The notes beneath the pieces are model-generated. The model searched no databases. It saw nothing but the letters and a program-made list of their open reading frames with translations, and was not told where the DNA came from. Position numbers and translations under genes: made by a program. A stretch of 64,000 bases of DNA, taken from the NCBI RefSeq assembly GCF_000751775.1, contig NZ_CCRF01000064.1, forward strand, positions 41,123-105,122. The letters run 5' to 3'. Position 1 is the stretch's first letter; the number at the start of each line of letters is the position of its first letter. This document shows positions 57,573-64,000 of the stretch, one piece after another. This stretch comes from Caldibacillus thermoamylovorans (GTDB lineage: Bacteria; Bacillota; Bacilli; Bacillales; Caldibacillaceae).

Positions 57573-59307
57573 AATAAGTTACCATATCTTGAAAGATCGG
57601 TGTTACGGAACCATCTGTTGATAAAGCATCCAAATAAACAACCGCCAAAGCATATTTGGGTTGATCAAAGGGAAAATAGCCGACAAACCACTTGTTTACA
57701 TATTCCTGACCATTTTCATTATACCGATATGTTTGAGCTGTCCCTGACTTACCGGCAACTTCATACGGCAAATTTTTTAAATATCTTCCGGTTCCTTCTT
57801 CATCGACAACAACTTCACGTAATAATTGCTGGAGTTTACTTATAGTATACGGCGCCAAGGTATCACCCTTCAATTTTTTTTCGGGAAACTGATACAGGGT
57901 AGTTCCGTTTTTATAACGGATTGAAGAAACGGCGCGTACCATTTTCTTTTCTCCTCCCCTGGCAATCGTAGCCATCATATTGGCAGCTTGCAACGGAGTA
58001 ATTCGAACATTTTGTTGACCAATCCCGGTTTGAGCAACCAGTTTACTGTCTTTCCGTTCCGCATCAGATAAAAATATTTGTCCTTTTTCTTCATCTGCCA
58101 ATTGTTTAAAATCGTCAAAATGATAAACATCACCTTGCCAGCCGACTTCTTCAGTCAGGCCGAGTTTTTTTGCATATGTTTCAATCATATTCTTGTCAAT
58201 CTCATTTAATTCCTTTGCTAAAGTTGCAAAAGTGTTATTACAACTGACAGCAAAACTTTTTGTAAAATCAATCATTCCGTGCTGAAATTGTTGATCGATC
58301 TCACCATGAATTGTTCGACTGCAATCAAATGTCCGGTTTTGCGGTACTAATTGAGCGTCAATGGCAGCTGCAGCAATAACTGTTTTAAATACCGAACCTG
58401 GGATTTGCGCTGTCAGCATATAATTTTTCGCGCCATCATTACCATAGGGATTTGATTCGTTCATTTCCGGACGAGATACAGAAGCAATAATGGAATTCGT
58501 ATCGATATCAACAAGGATCAAACCACCCTTTTTCAATTTATGTCGTTCGGCTATTTCTTCTGCCTTTTTTTGAATTTCGCCGTCAATGGTTGTTTGAACA
58601 TTAACCGGATAAAACGGGTTTGAAGGGTCCGTATATTTGACATCAATACCGAAGAGAGGCCCCCCGTGACCATCTACATGATAAATCAGTTTCGTGTTTT
58701 CCTCCTGTAATAAAAACTCATCAAAACTTTTTTGCAGACCGGAAATTCCGATATTTGTATTTTTAGGTATGTTTTTCTCCGGATAACGTAGACTGATTTG
58801 CTTTTCATTTTGTCCTACGAGGCCGATCAGTTGTGCAGCCGGTGGTATTTTTCGATCATACTGTTTTTTCACTGCAAATACGCCCGGAATTTTCAGCTGA
58901 TTAATTGCCTTCATCTGGGTTTCGGTTAAAACGATTGGTTCAGGTTTACCAAAGACGATTGGTTCTTCTGCCGCTTCAAGGGCTTGTAAAATCTCATTTT
59001 CCCGAACACCAATGATACTTGCCACTTTTTCTACATCCCACTCCATTTTTTTTAAAAACGGAAACAGAATTAATGATGGAACAGCTTCATAAGTTAAAGG
59101 GACCATGTTACGATCGTAAAATTTTCCGCGTCCGTTATCAATCACCATTTCCTGTGAACGTTGTTTTACACTTTCCTCGATTAAATTTATATTACGATCT
59201 GTAAAACTTTTTGTTTCAAACAACTGAATTTGTGACAGTCTGCCGAGAAGGACCGATAAACAAATGAGAAAAATCGTTCCTATTATGATAAACCGCTTGT
59301 GAATCAC
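57550..59307 (-). CDS. pbpI: Penicillin-binding protein (PbpI/PBP4b type)
   Basis: 585 residues from ATG 59307. Membrane anchor (about 6-24), dimerisation domain (about 50-230) and a transpeptidase domain with SxxK in PGSVFKTVIAA (about 305-316), SxN in SCNNTF (about 352) and KSGT in VAGKSGTAQTY (about 535). Class B enzyme that cross-links peptidoglycan. It corresponds to yrrR of B. subtilis (584 aa), next to yrrS. Its last codons lie in a repeat. Confidence 0.94.
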   Translation of the reverse strand: MIHKRFIIIGTIFLICLSVLLGRLSQIQLFETKSFTDRNINLIEESVKQRSQEMVIDNGRGKFYDRNMVPLTYEAVPSLILFPFLKKMEWDVEKVASIIGVRENEILQALEAAEEPIVFGKPEPIVLTETQMKAINQLKIPGVFAVKKQYDRKIPPAAQLIGLVGQNEKQISLRYPEKNIPKNTNIGISGLQKSFDEFLLQEENTKLIYHVDGHGGPLFGIDVKYTDPSNPFYPVNVQTTIDGEIQKKAEEIAERHKLKKGGLILVDIDTNSIIASVSRPEMNESNPYGNDGAKNYMLTAQIPGSVFKTVIAAAAIDAQLVPQNRTFDCSRTIHGEIDQQFQHGMIDFTKSFAVSCNNTFATLAKELNEIDKNMIETYAKKLGLTEEVGWQGDVYHFDDFKQLADEEKGQIFLSDAERKDSKLVAQTGIGQQNVRITPLQAANMMATIARGGEKKMVRAVSSIRYKNGTTLYQFPEKKLKGDTLAPYTISKLQQLLREVVVDEEGTGRYLKNLPYEVAGKSGTAQTYRYNENGQEYVNKWFVGYFPFDQPKYALAVVYLDALSTDGSVTPIFQDMVTYLSHLNGQ

Positions 59308-59642
59308 TGAAAATCACCCCTTACCATTGTTGACGTAAGAGGCATAATTTAACCGGGGTTTCATCATAAGAAAAGGATGGGACTGCTTTCGTAGCTACCG
59401 ATTTAAAGCTAATAAACTTGTTGAAAAGCCGTTCACCGATATTTTGAGTCTAACGTATAAAAAGAGCCGTTTCCATCGAAACCGGGCAATAATTTTATTA
59501 AAAAGCAGTTCGCAGGTATTTGATCCATAAACGTATAAAAAGAGCCGTTACCATCTGTTTATCTCCATGAAATCCGAATGTATCACGGAGAAACATGGAG
59601 AGTTTTAAAGATGGGATCGGCTCTGGCAAGTCTAGACAACAA
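59308..59642. other. Gap between greA and pbpI with a tandem repeat
   Basis: About 335 bases with no gene. It contains the repeat pair at 59424-59557 and a weak inverted repeat CTCCATG / CATGGAG (about 59564-59600) that may help end greA. Confidence 0.6.
59424..59557. repeat. Two imperfect 77-base tandem units
   Basis: Each unit has AAAAGCcGTTC or AAAAGCaGTTC followed about 30 bases later by AACGTATAAAAAGAGCCGTT, starting at 59452 and 59530. The shared core also occurs at 51807. Confidence 0.75.
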
Positions 59643-60119
59643 TTATTTCACAGCAACAATTTTGACGTACATTTCTCCACCGGGAGTTTGTACGGTTACT
59701 TCATCACCGATTTTTTTGCCGAGAAGGCTTTTTGCAATCGGTGAGTCATTGGAAATTCTCCCTTCAAACGGATCGGCTTCCGCACTACCGACAATCGTAT
59801 ATGTTTCTTCTTCTCCATCAGGCAACTCAATAAAAGTAACTGATTTTCCAAGTGTCACTGTATCGCTGTTAGCCTCATCACCCTCGATAATGACAGCATT
59901 ACGAATCATCGTTTCAAGCAAGGCAATCCGTCCTTCAACAAACGCTTGCTCATCTTTCGCAGAATCATATTCGGAGTTTTCAGATAGATCTCCAAAATCT
60001 CTTGCAATTTTAATTCTTTCGACCACTTCTTTCCGCTTAACTGTTTTTAAATATTCAAGTTCCTGCTCGATTTTCTCCTTTCCTTCTTTCGTCATTGGGT
60101 ATTGTTTTTCTTGTGCCAT
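59643..60119 (-). CDS. greA: Transcription elongation factor GreA
   Basis: 158 residues from ATG 60119 ([10 protein letters not shown]) behind AAGGAGTG. N-terminal coiled coil (about 10-75) with the acidic tip [18 protein letters not shown], and a C-terminal FKBP-like domain ([27 protein letters not shown]). It enters the polymerase secondary channel and induces transcript cleavage to rescue stalled complexes. Last gene of the trmR-trhP1-trhP2-udk-greA run. Confidence 0.98.
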   Translation of the reverse strand: MAQEKQYPMTKEGKEKIEQELEYLKTVKRKEVVERIKIARDFGDLSENSEYDSAKDEQAFVEGRIALLETMIRNAVIIEGDEANSDTVTLGKSVTFIELPDGEEETYTIVGSAEADPFEGRISNDSPIAKSLLGKKIGDEVTVQTPGGEMYVKIVAVK

Positions 60120-60219
60120 TTGTGTCACTCCTTATCTTTTTATCGACCTATTTTCTAATATATATATTCCAATTACTGGAGAGAAAAACGTTTATAAAAA
60201 TAATTTAACACCTATTGTT

Positions 60220-60855
60220 TCATAAAAAAGATTTTTGTTCAAGAATTGTTTGAATTTTAGTCACTATTAAATCGATCGCTACTTTATTTTGTCCGCCCTC
60301 CGGAATAATAATATCCGCATATCTTTTTGTCGGTTCAACAAATTGGTTATGCATGGGCCTGACCATTGACAAGTATTGATTAATGACTGAATCGACCGTT
60401 CGCCCTCGTTCTTTTGTATCACGCAACAGCCTCCGGATAATTCGGATATCCGGATCTGTATCAACAAATAATTTAATATCCATTAATTGCCGCAATCGTT
60501 CATCTTCCAAAACAAGAATTCCCTCAATAATAATGACTCTTTTCGGTTCAACATGGATGGTTTCTTGGGAACGGGTATGAATTGTATAATCGTAAACCGG
60601 TTTTTCAATTGATTTATATTGTAATAATTGCGATATATGTTCAATTAAATAATCCGTATCAAACGCAAGCGGATGGTCATAATTCGTGTGTAAACGTTCT
60701 TGAAACGGTTTATCGCTCTGATCTTTATAATACGCATCTTGCTCAATTAATGCGATTGAATCTTCACCAAACCGTTTGACAATGGCCCTTGTTACACTTG
60801 TCTTTCCCGATCCAGAACCACCTGCGATTCCTATTACGATAGGTTTAGACTGCAT
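60220..60855 (-). CDS. udk: Uridine kinase
   Basis: 211 residues from ATG 60855 behind AAGGAGAA. P-loop [32 protein letters not shown] (substrate site), [16 protein letters not shown], and [15 protein letters not shown] lid. It phosphorylates uridine and cytidine. Overlaps trhP2 by 11 bases. Confidence 0.97.
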   Translation of the reverse strand: MQSKPIVIGIAGGSGSGKTSVTRAIVKRFGEDSIALIEQDAYYKDQSDKPFQERLHTNYDHPLAFDTDYLIEHISQLLQYKSIEKPVYDYTIHTRSQETIHVEPKRVIIIEGILVLEDERLRQLMDIKLFVDTDPDIRIIRRLLRDTKERGRTVDSVINQYLSMVRPMHNQFVEPTKRYADIIIPEGGQNKVAIDLIVTKIQTILEQKSFL

Positions 60856-62125
60856 GTACGTTCTCCTTCCGCATTAGGTTGTAACGATGTACAGGCTGAT
60901 CAACTTGAAAACGAACGATTTGTAGAGGATGCCTTGCCGCATCAAGCATATTTCCTTCTTCATCATATAAATTTTTCACAGTCATCGTGAAGTTATCAAT
61001 ATTTGGTCCGAAAAATTCCACTTGATCACCAATCTTGAAAAAGTTCCGTTGCTGTACGGTGACCATTTTTGTTTCTTCGTCATAGTCTAACACCATTCCG
61101 GCAAAATCATGTGACGGTTTTTGTCTTGATTCATTAAATAATTGTTGTTGATAACCGGGTAATCCTTTATAAAACCCGTAATCCGTATCACGATTTGCGC
61201 ATTTCGCTAATTCTTGCAACCATTCGTCTTTAAATTCAAAGTGATCCGAGTCAGCACAATAGGCATCAATTACTTTTCGATAGACACTTACGACTGTTGC
61301 CACATAGTGAATAGATTTCATCCGCCCCTCAATTTTAAAGCTGTCTATGCCCATTTCAATTAACTGCGGAACATATTTCAGTAAATTCAAATCCTTTGAA
61401 CTCATGGCGAATGGGACATCATTATCGGAAAATAGCGGAATTTCTTGTCCAGCTTCTTGCCGGTATAACTCGTAATTCCAGCGGCAACTTTGACAACAAC
61501 CGCCACGATTGGAATCCCGGGCTGTCATATGATTGCTTAATACACAGCGTCCGGAGTAAGCAATGCAAAGGGCACCATGAACAAAAATTTCAACCTCAAT
61601 ATCCACTTTTTCCTTAATTTCCTTAATTTCTGCAGCAGTTGTCTCCCGCGCCAGCACAACCCGTTCTAAACCTTCTTCTTTCCAATATTGGGCTGCTCTC
61701 CAATTGGATAAAGATTGTTGCGTGCTTAAATGACGTTCCAATCCGGGGGCGACCTTTTTAGCTGTTTCAATAATCAAAGGATCTGCAACGATAATTCCGC
61801 TAACTCCGGCGTCTTCCAATCCGCGCAAGTAATTTTCCAGGCCGGGGATATTTTCGTTATGGGCAATAATATTCGTTGTAACATACACTTTGGCATTATA
61901 TTTTTTTGCAAATGATACGCCTTCTTTTATTTCCTCTAAGGTAAAATTATCTGCGTTTGAGCGAAGACTATATTCTTGACCGCCAATAAATACAGCATCC
62001 GCACCGTACATAACAGCGATCTTCAATTTCTCCAAATTACCAGCCGGAGCAAGTAGTTCCGGTTTCTTTACGATAACTCTTTTGCCATTACGTATTTCTG
62101 AAATTTTATCGACGAGTTGAACCAT
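60845..62125 (-). CDS. trhP2: tRNA 5-hydroxyuridine synthesis protein TrhP2 (U32 peptidase family, YrrO)
   Basis: 426 residues from ATG 62125 behind AAAGGAGGGG. U32-family fold: [16 protein letters not shown], the cysteine cluster [23 protein letters not shown] (likely iron-sulfur ligands), and a C-terminal domain (about 345-426). TrhP1/TrhP2 hydroxylate U34 of tRNA with prephenate as oxygen-transfer partner. Clustered with trhP1 and trmR as in B. subtilis. Confidence 0.94.
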   Translation of the reverse strand: MVQLVDKISEIRNGKRVIVKKPELLAPAGNLEKLKIAVMYGADAVFIGGQEYSLRSNADNFTLEEIKEGVSFAKKYNAKVYVTTNIIAHNENIPGLENYLRGLEDAGVSGIIVADPLIIETAKKVAPGLERHLSTQQSLSNWRAAQYWKEEGLERVVLARETTAAEIKEIKEKVDIEVEIFVHGALCIAYSGRCVLSNHMTARDSNRGGCCQSCRWNYELYRQEAGQEIPLFSDNDVPFAMSSKDLNLLKYVPQLIEMGIDSFKIEGRMKSIHYVATVVSVYRKVIDAYCADSDHFEFKDEWLQELAKCANRDTDYGFYKGLPGYQQQLFNESRQKPSHDFAGMVLDYDEETKMVTVQQRNFFKIGDQVEFFGPNIDNFTMTVKNLYDEEGNMLDAARHPLQIVRFQVDQPVHRYNLMRKENVHAV

Positions 62126-62137
62126 ATTTCCCCTCCT

Positions 62138-63064
62138 TTAATAAACTGTTTCTTTAAAGAAAAAGCCTGTATCGAGACCGCGATTTTGCGGCTGCATGGC
62201 AATAATTTTTTCCAACAGTTGATCTTTTTCTTCTTCATATTGATTGGAGTCATGAACACAAAGATCAATCGCTTTCCGATACAATTTCGTTACCTCAATG
62301 ATATATTGCGGTGATTGAAAGATACCGTCTATTTTAAAGGAATCAATGCCGGCATCGACTAACTCTTGCAATTCATCAATAATGCAAATATCGTTGGCAC
62401 TCATTATATGTGTCCCGTTTTCATCCTCAAAAACCGGATACTTATTGTCTCTTTCCGGATCATACAAAAACAGATAACCTTGTCCAGATTGTCGAACTTC
62501 CATCTGTTTCCCTTGAAATTGGAAATAATTGTCGATTAAAGGACGTTTGGATTGGAACATACAACTCATTCCATGTACGAGAATCTCTATTTCCACTTCG
62601 GCATTTTCTTTTATTTCCAAAATTTCATCCATGCTCAATTCCCGGGCTAAAACCGCACGTTTTGCGCCTTTTCGTCCCCAATAATTACATGTATACCAAT
62701 TCGTTCCTAACGTTTCAGTACTCCAATGAAGCCTTATATTTGGTGCAGATTGTTTCGCAGCCATCAGTACAGCCGGATCGCCGAAAATCACCGCATCTAC
62801 AGCGATTTCTTGCAAAAATTGAAGATAGGAATCGAGCTCTTCCACTTTTTCATTATGAAAAATCGCATTCATTGCGACATATACTTTTCGCTTATGATTA
62901 TGAGCAATTTCAACCGCATTTTTTATATCCGCCTTGTTAAATTCACCGGCCAGTCGCAAACCGTAACGCATTTCACCAATGACAAAAGCGTCTGCACCGG
63001 CTTCAATCAATGGAAGAATATCATTTATGTTGGTCGGTGTGACTAAAAGTTCGGGTACAGGCAA
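62138..63064 (-). CDS. trhP1: tRNA 5-hydroxyuridine synthesis protein TrhP1 (U32 family, YrrN)
   Basis: 308 residues from TTG 63064 (MPVPELLVTPTNI), eight bases after GGAGG; GTG 63073 touches that site. The U32 core without the cysteine cluster region of TrhP2 (the equivalent place has HGMSCMFQSKRPLIDNY, with a single Cys) and without the C-terminal extension. It is presumed to form the two-subunit complex with TrhP2, 12 bases downstream. Confidence 0.92.
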   Translation of the reverse strand: MPVPELLVTPTNINDILPLIEAGADAFVIGEMRYGLRLAGEFNKADIKNAVEIAHNHKRKVYVAMNAIFHNEKVEELDSYLQFLQEIAVDAVIFGDPAVLMAAKQSAPNIRLHWSTETLGTNWYTCNYWGRKGAKRAVLARELSMDEILEIKENAEVEIEILVHGMSCMFQSKRPLIDNYFQFQGKQMEVRQSGQGYLFLYDPERDNKYPVFEDENGTHIMSANDICIIDELQELVDAGIDSFKIDGIFQSPQYIIEVTKLYRKAIDLCVHDSNQYEEEKDQLLEKIIAMQPQNRGLDTGFFFKETVY

Positions 63065-63126
63065 CTCTTCCACCTCCGTAGTCAGGTTATTTTTAGAAGA
63101 ACAAAAAATGTACTGAAAAATTTAGC

Positions 63127-63771
63127 TCATGATGCACTTTTCTTAACACTAATGGCTATTCCATCGCCAACAGGTAAGATAACCGTCTGATAATCCGGGT
63201 GATGGATGAGCCAATTATTGTAACGGTCGATTTTTTCCCCCAGTTTATGTAAGCGTTTATTTTCTCCTTCATTCCCAATAACATACCCTTTAAACAGGAC
63301 GTTATCAGTGATGACAAGAGAACGATCAGTTAAAAGCGGCGTATACGTTTCAAAAAATTTTTGATACTGGCCTTTTGCCGCGTCGATAAACAGGCAATCA
63401 AAAGGAGCAACCGCACTCACCTTATGAAAAACTTCAAAAGCGTCTCCTTTGATAAGGGTAATTTGTTCCTCTTTATTTTCAAGAGCGATATTGGCTTTTG
63501 CCATTTCATAACGGTCATCGTCGCGTTCAATCGTAACGATTTTCGCTCCGGTGGCATCAGCCATCCGTAATGCAGAATAGCCGATTGCGGTACCAATCTC
63601 CAAAATTTTCTTCGGCCGAAACATGTTAAGAAGTACGAGAACTGTTTCCATACTATACAGATCCATGATTGGGACCGCATGCCTCCGCGCGTATTGTTCC
63701 ATCTCTTTAAAGAAAGGCTTTCGTTCCGGTATTTGTTTATATAAATAACTCAACAGTTTTCCATCAATCAT
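63127..63771 (-). CDS. trmR: tRNA 5-hydroxyuridine methyltransferase TrmR (YrrM)
   Basis: 214 residues from ATG 63771 behind AAGGAG. O-methyltransferase family 3 (COMT-like): SAM motif ILEIGTAIGYSALRMA, IERDDDRY, metal/SAM site FIDAAKGQY and DNVLFKG. It methylates ho5U34 to mo5U34, the step after TrhP1/TrhP2. First gene of this run. Two hairpins of the preceding unit lie upstream. Confidence 0.94.
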   Translation of the reverse strand: MIDGKLLSYLYKQIPERKPFFKEMEQYARRHAVPIMDLYSMETVLVLLNMFRPKKILEIGTAIGYSALRMADATGAKIVTIERDDDRYEMAKANIALENKEEQITLIKGDAFEVFHKVSAVAPFDCLFIDAAKGQYQKFFETYTPLLTDRSLVITDNVLFKGYVIGNEGENKRLHKLGEKIDRYNNWLIHHPDYQTVILPVGDGIAISVKKSAS

Positions 63772-63820
63772 CGATGTTTCTCCTTAAGAATTGCCGTTAT
63801 CGATTCATACATGAAAAAAA

Positions 63821-63868
63821 GTCATTATAAAGGGAAAACGCTTGCCGGATAGACCCTTTATGAATGAC
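63821..63868 (-). terminator. Terminator of a gene beyond the right edge
   Basis: GTCATTATAAAGGG / CCCTTTATGAATGAC with one bulge, followed on the minus strand by seven T residues. It lies upstream of trmR and so ends the preceding unit. Confidence 0.82.
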
Positions 63869-63958
63869 ACTTTGGCTTAATTAAAGTTTTTTAGCAACAA
63901 AGATAAACAAAAACAGACTTTATAAATATACGGCTTACATTGTACCATAAACATATAG

Positions 63959-63990
63959 AAAAAGCGAGAAAATCTTAAAACGAGCTTTTT
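63959..63990 (-). terminator. Second terminator-like hairpin at the right edge
   Basis: AAAAAGC / GCTTTTT stem with a 18-base loop, T-run on the minus strand. No coding frame of a neighbour is recognisable in the last 130 bases. Confidence 0.5.
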
Positions 63991-64000
63991 GCGATGTACT

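Noticed and set aside
59578..60225. Open frame of 215 codons on the plus strand opposite greA
   Set aside because: No ribosome site, no family resemblance, serine-rich composition typical of the complement of a coding frame; greA on the other strand is certain.
62410..62940. Open frame of 176 codons opposite trhP1
   Set aside because: No ribosome site and no recognisable domain; shadow of a secure gene.

Overview
The window is a stretch of chromosome from a low-GC, endospore-forming Bacillaceae bacterium (Firmicutes). This rests on sequence: strong AGGAGG-type ribosome binding sites, frequent GTG/TTG starts, a glycine T-box, a CIRCE operator, sporulation genes (sda, gpr, yqfC, yqfD, sigK with a pro-sequence), late competence genes (comEA/EB/EC/ER) and a gene order that closely follows the yqf-yqe and yrr regions of Bacillus subtilis. 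The species cannot be fixed from the window; some features (psd-pssA-sigK next to sda) differ from B. subtilis and fit a more distant, possibly thermotolerant Bacillus relative. No tRNA, rRNA, complete insertion sequence, prophage or CRISPR array was found.

Layout, mostly minus strand. 1-7.4 kb: Nif3-like protein (cut by the window edge), trmK, cccA, a tandem-repeat intergenic region, sigA-dnaG, a long AT-rich gap, yqfL-ccpN. 7.4-10.7 kb: glyS-glyQ behind a glycine T-box with its own strong promoter. 10.7-23.2 kb: recO-yqzL-era-cdd, dgkA-ybeY-pgpH, phoH-yqfD-yqfC, a small membrane protein, floA-yqeZ, yqeY-rpsU. 23.2-24.2 kb: a phosphate-type Na-dependent transporter on the plus strand. 24.3-34.5 kb: deoC, then mtaB-rsmE-prmA-dnaJ-dnaK-grpE-hrcA (class I heat-shock operon under CIRCE control) and hemW. 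34.6-38.2 kb: lepA, yqxA, gpr. 38.5-45.1 kb: rpsT (+), holA, yqzM (+), comEC, comEB, comEA, comER (+). 45.3-49.5 kb: yqeM-rsfS-yqeK-nadD-yhbY-yqeH-yqeG, a compact chain of overlapping ribosome-assembly and NAD genes. 49.7-52.6 kb: five DnaA boxes ahead of sda (+), then psd, pssA (+) and sigK. 52.9-55.7 kb: yrhC-like gene and a decaying Bce-type peptide-sensing module. 55.8-63.8 kb: mtnN-yrrS-pbpI and greA-udk-trhP2-trhP1-trmR.

Functionally the window joins the macromolecular-synthesis genes (sigA-dnaG, rpsU, rpsT, lepA), protein quality control (HrcA/GrpE/DnaK/DnaJ), ribosome biogenesis (Era, YbeY, YqeH, RsfS, YhbY), DNA uptake, sporulation timing (Sda couples DnaA activity to sporulation; SigK runs the late mother-cell programme; Gpr acts in germination) and tRNA wobble modification (TrhP1/TrhP2/TrmR).

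I did not find an undescribed multi-gene system; this is largely conserved core chromosome. The parts worth a second look are: a Bce-like module with an in-frame ATPase-permease fusion remnant and a regulator broken in a homopolymer; several small intergenic repeat families at two or more loci; a long RNA hairpin after phoH held by G-U pairs; the yqfC Shine-Dalgarno site buried in a hairpin; a comEC start that may be ATA; and genes missing from otherwise conserved order (spoIIP, aroE, yqxD, yrrT-mccA-mccB).
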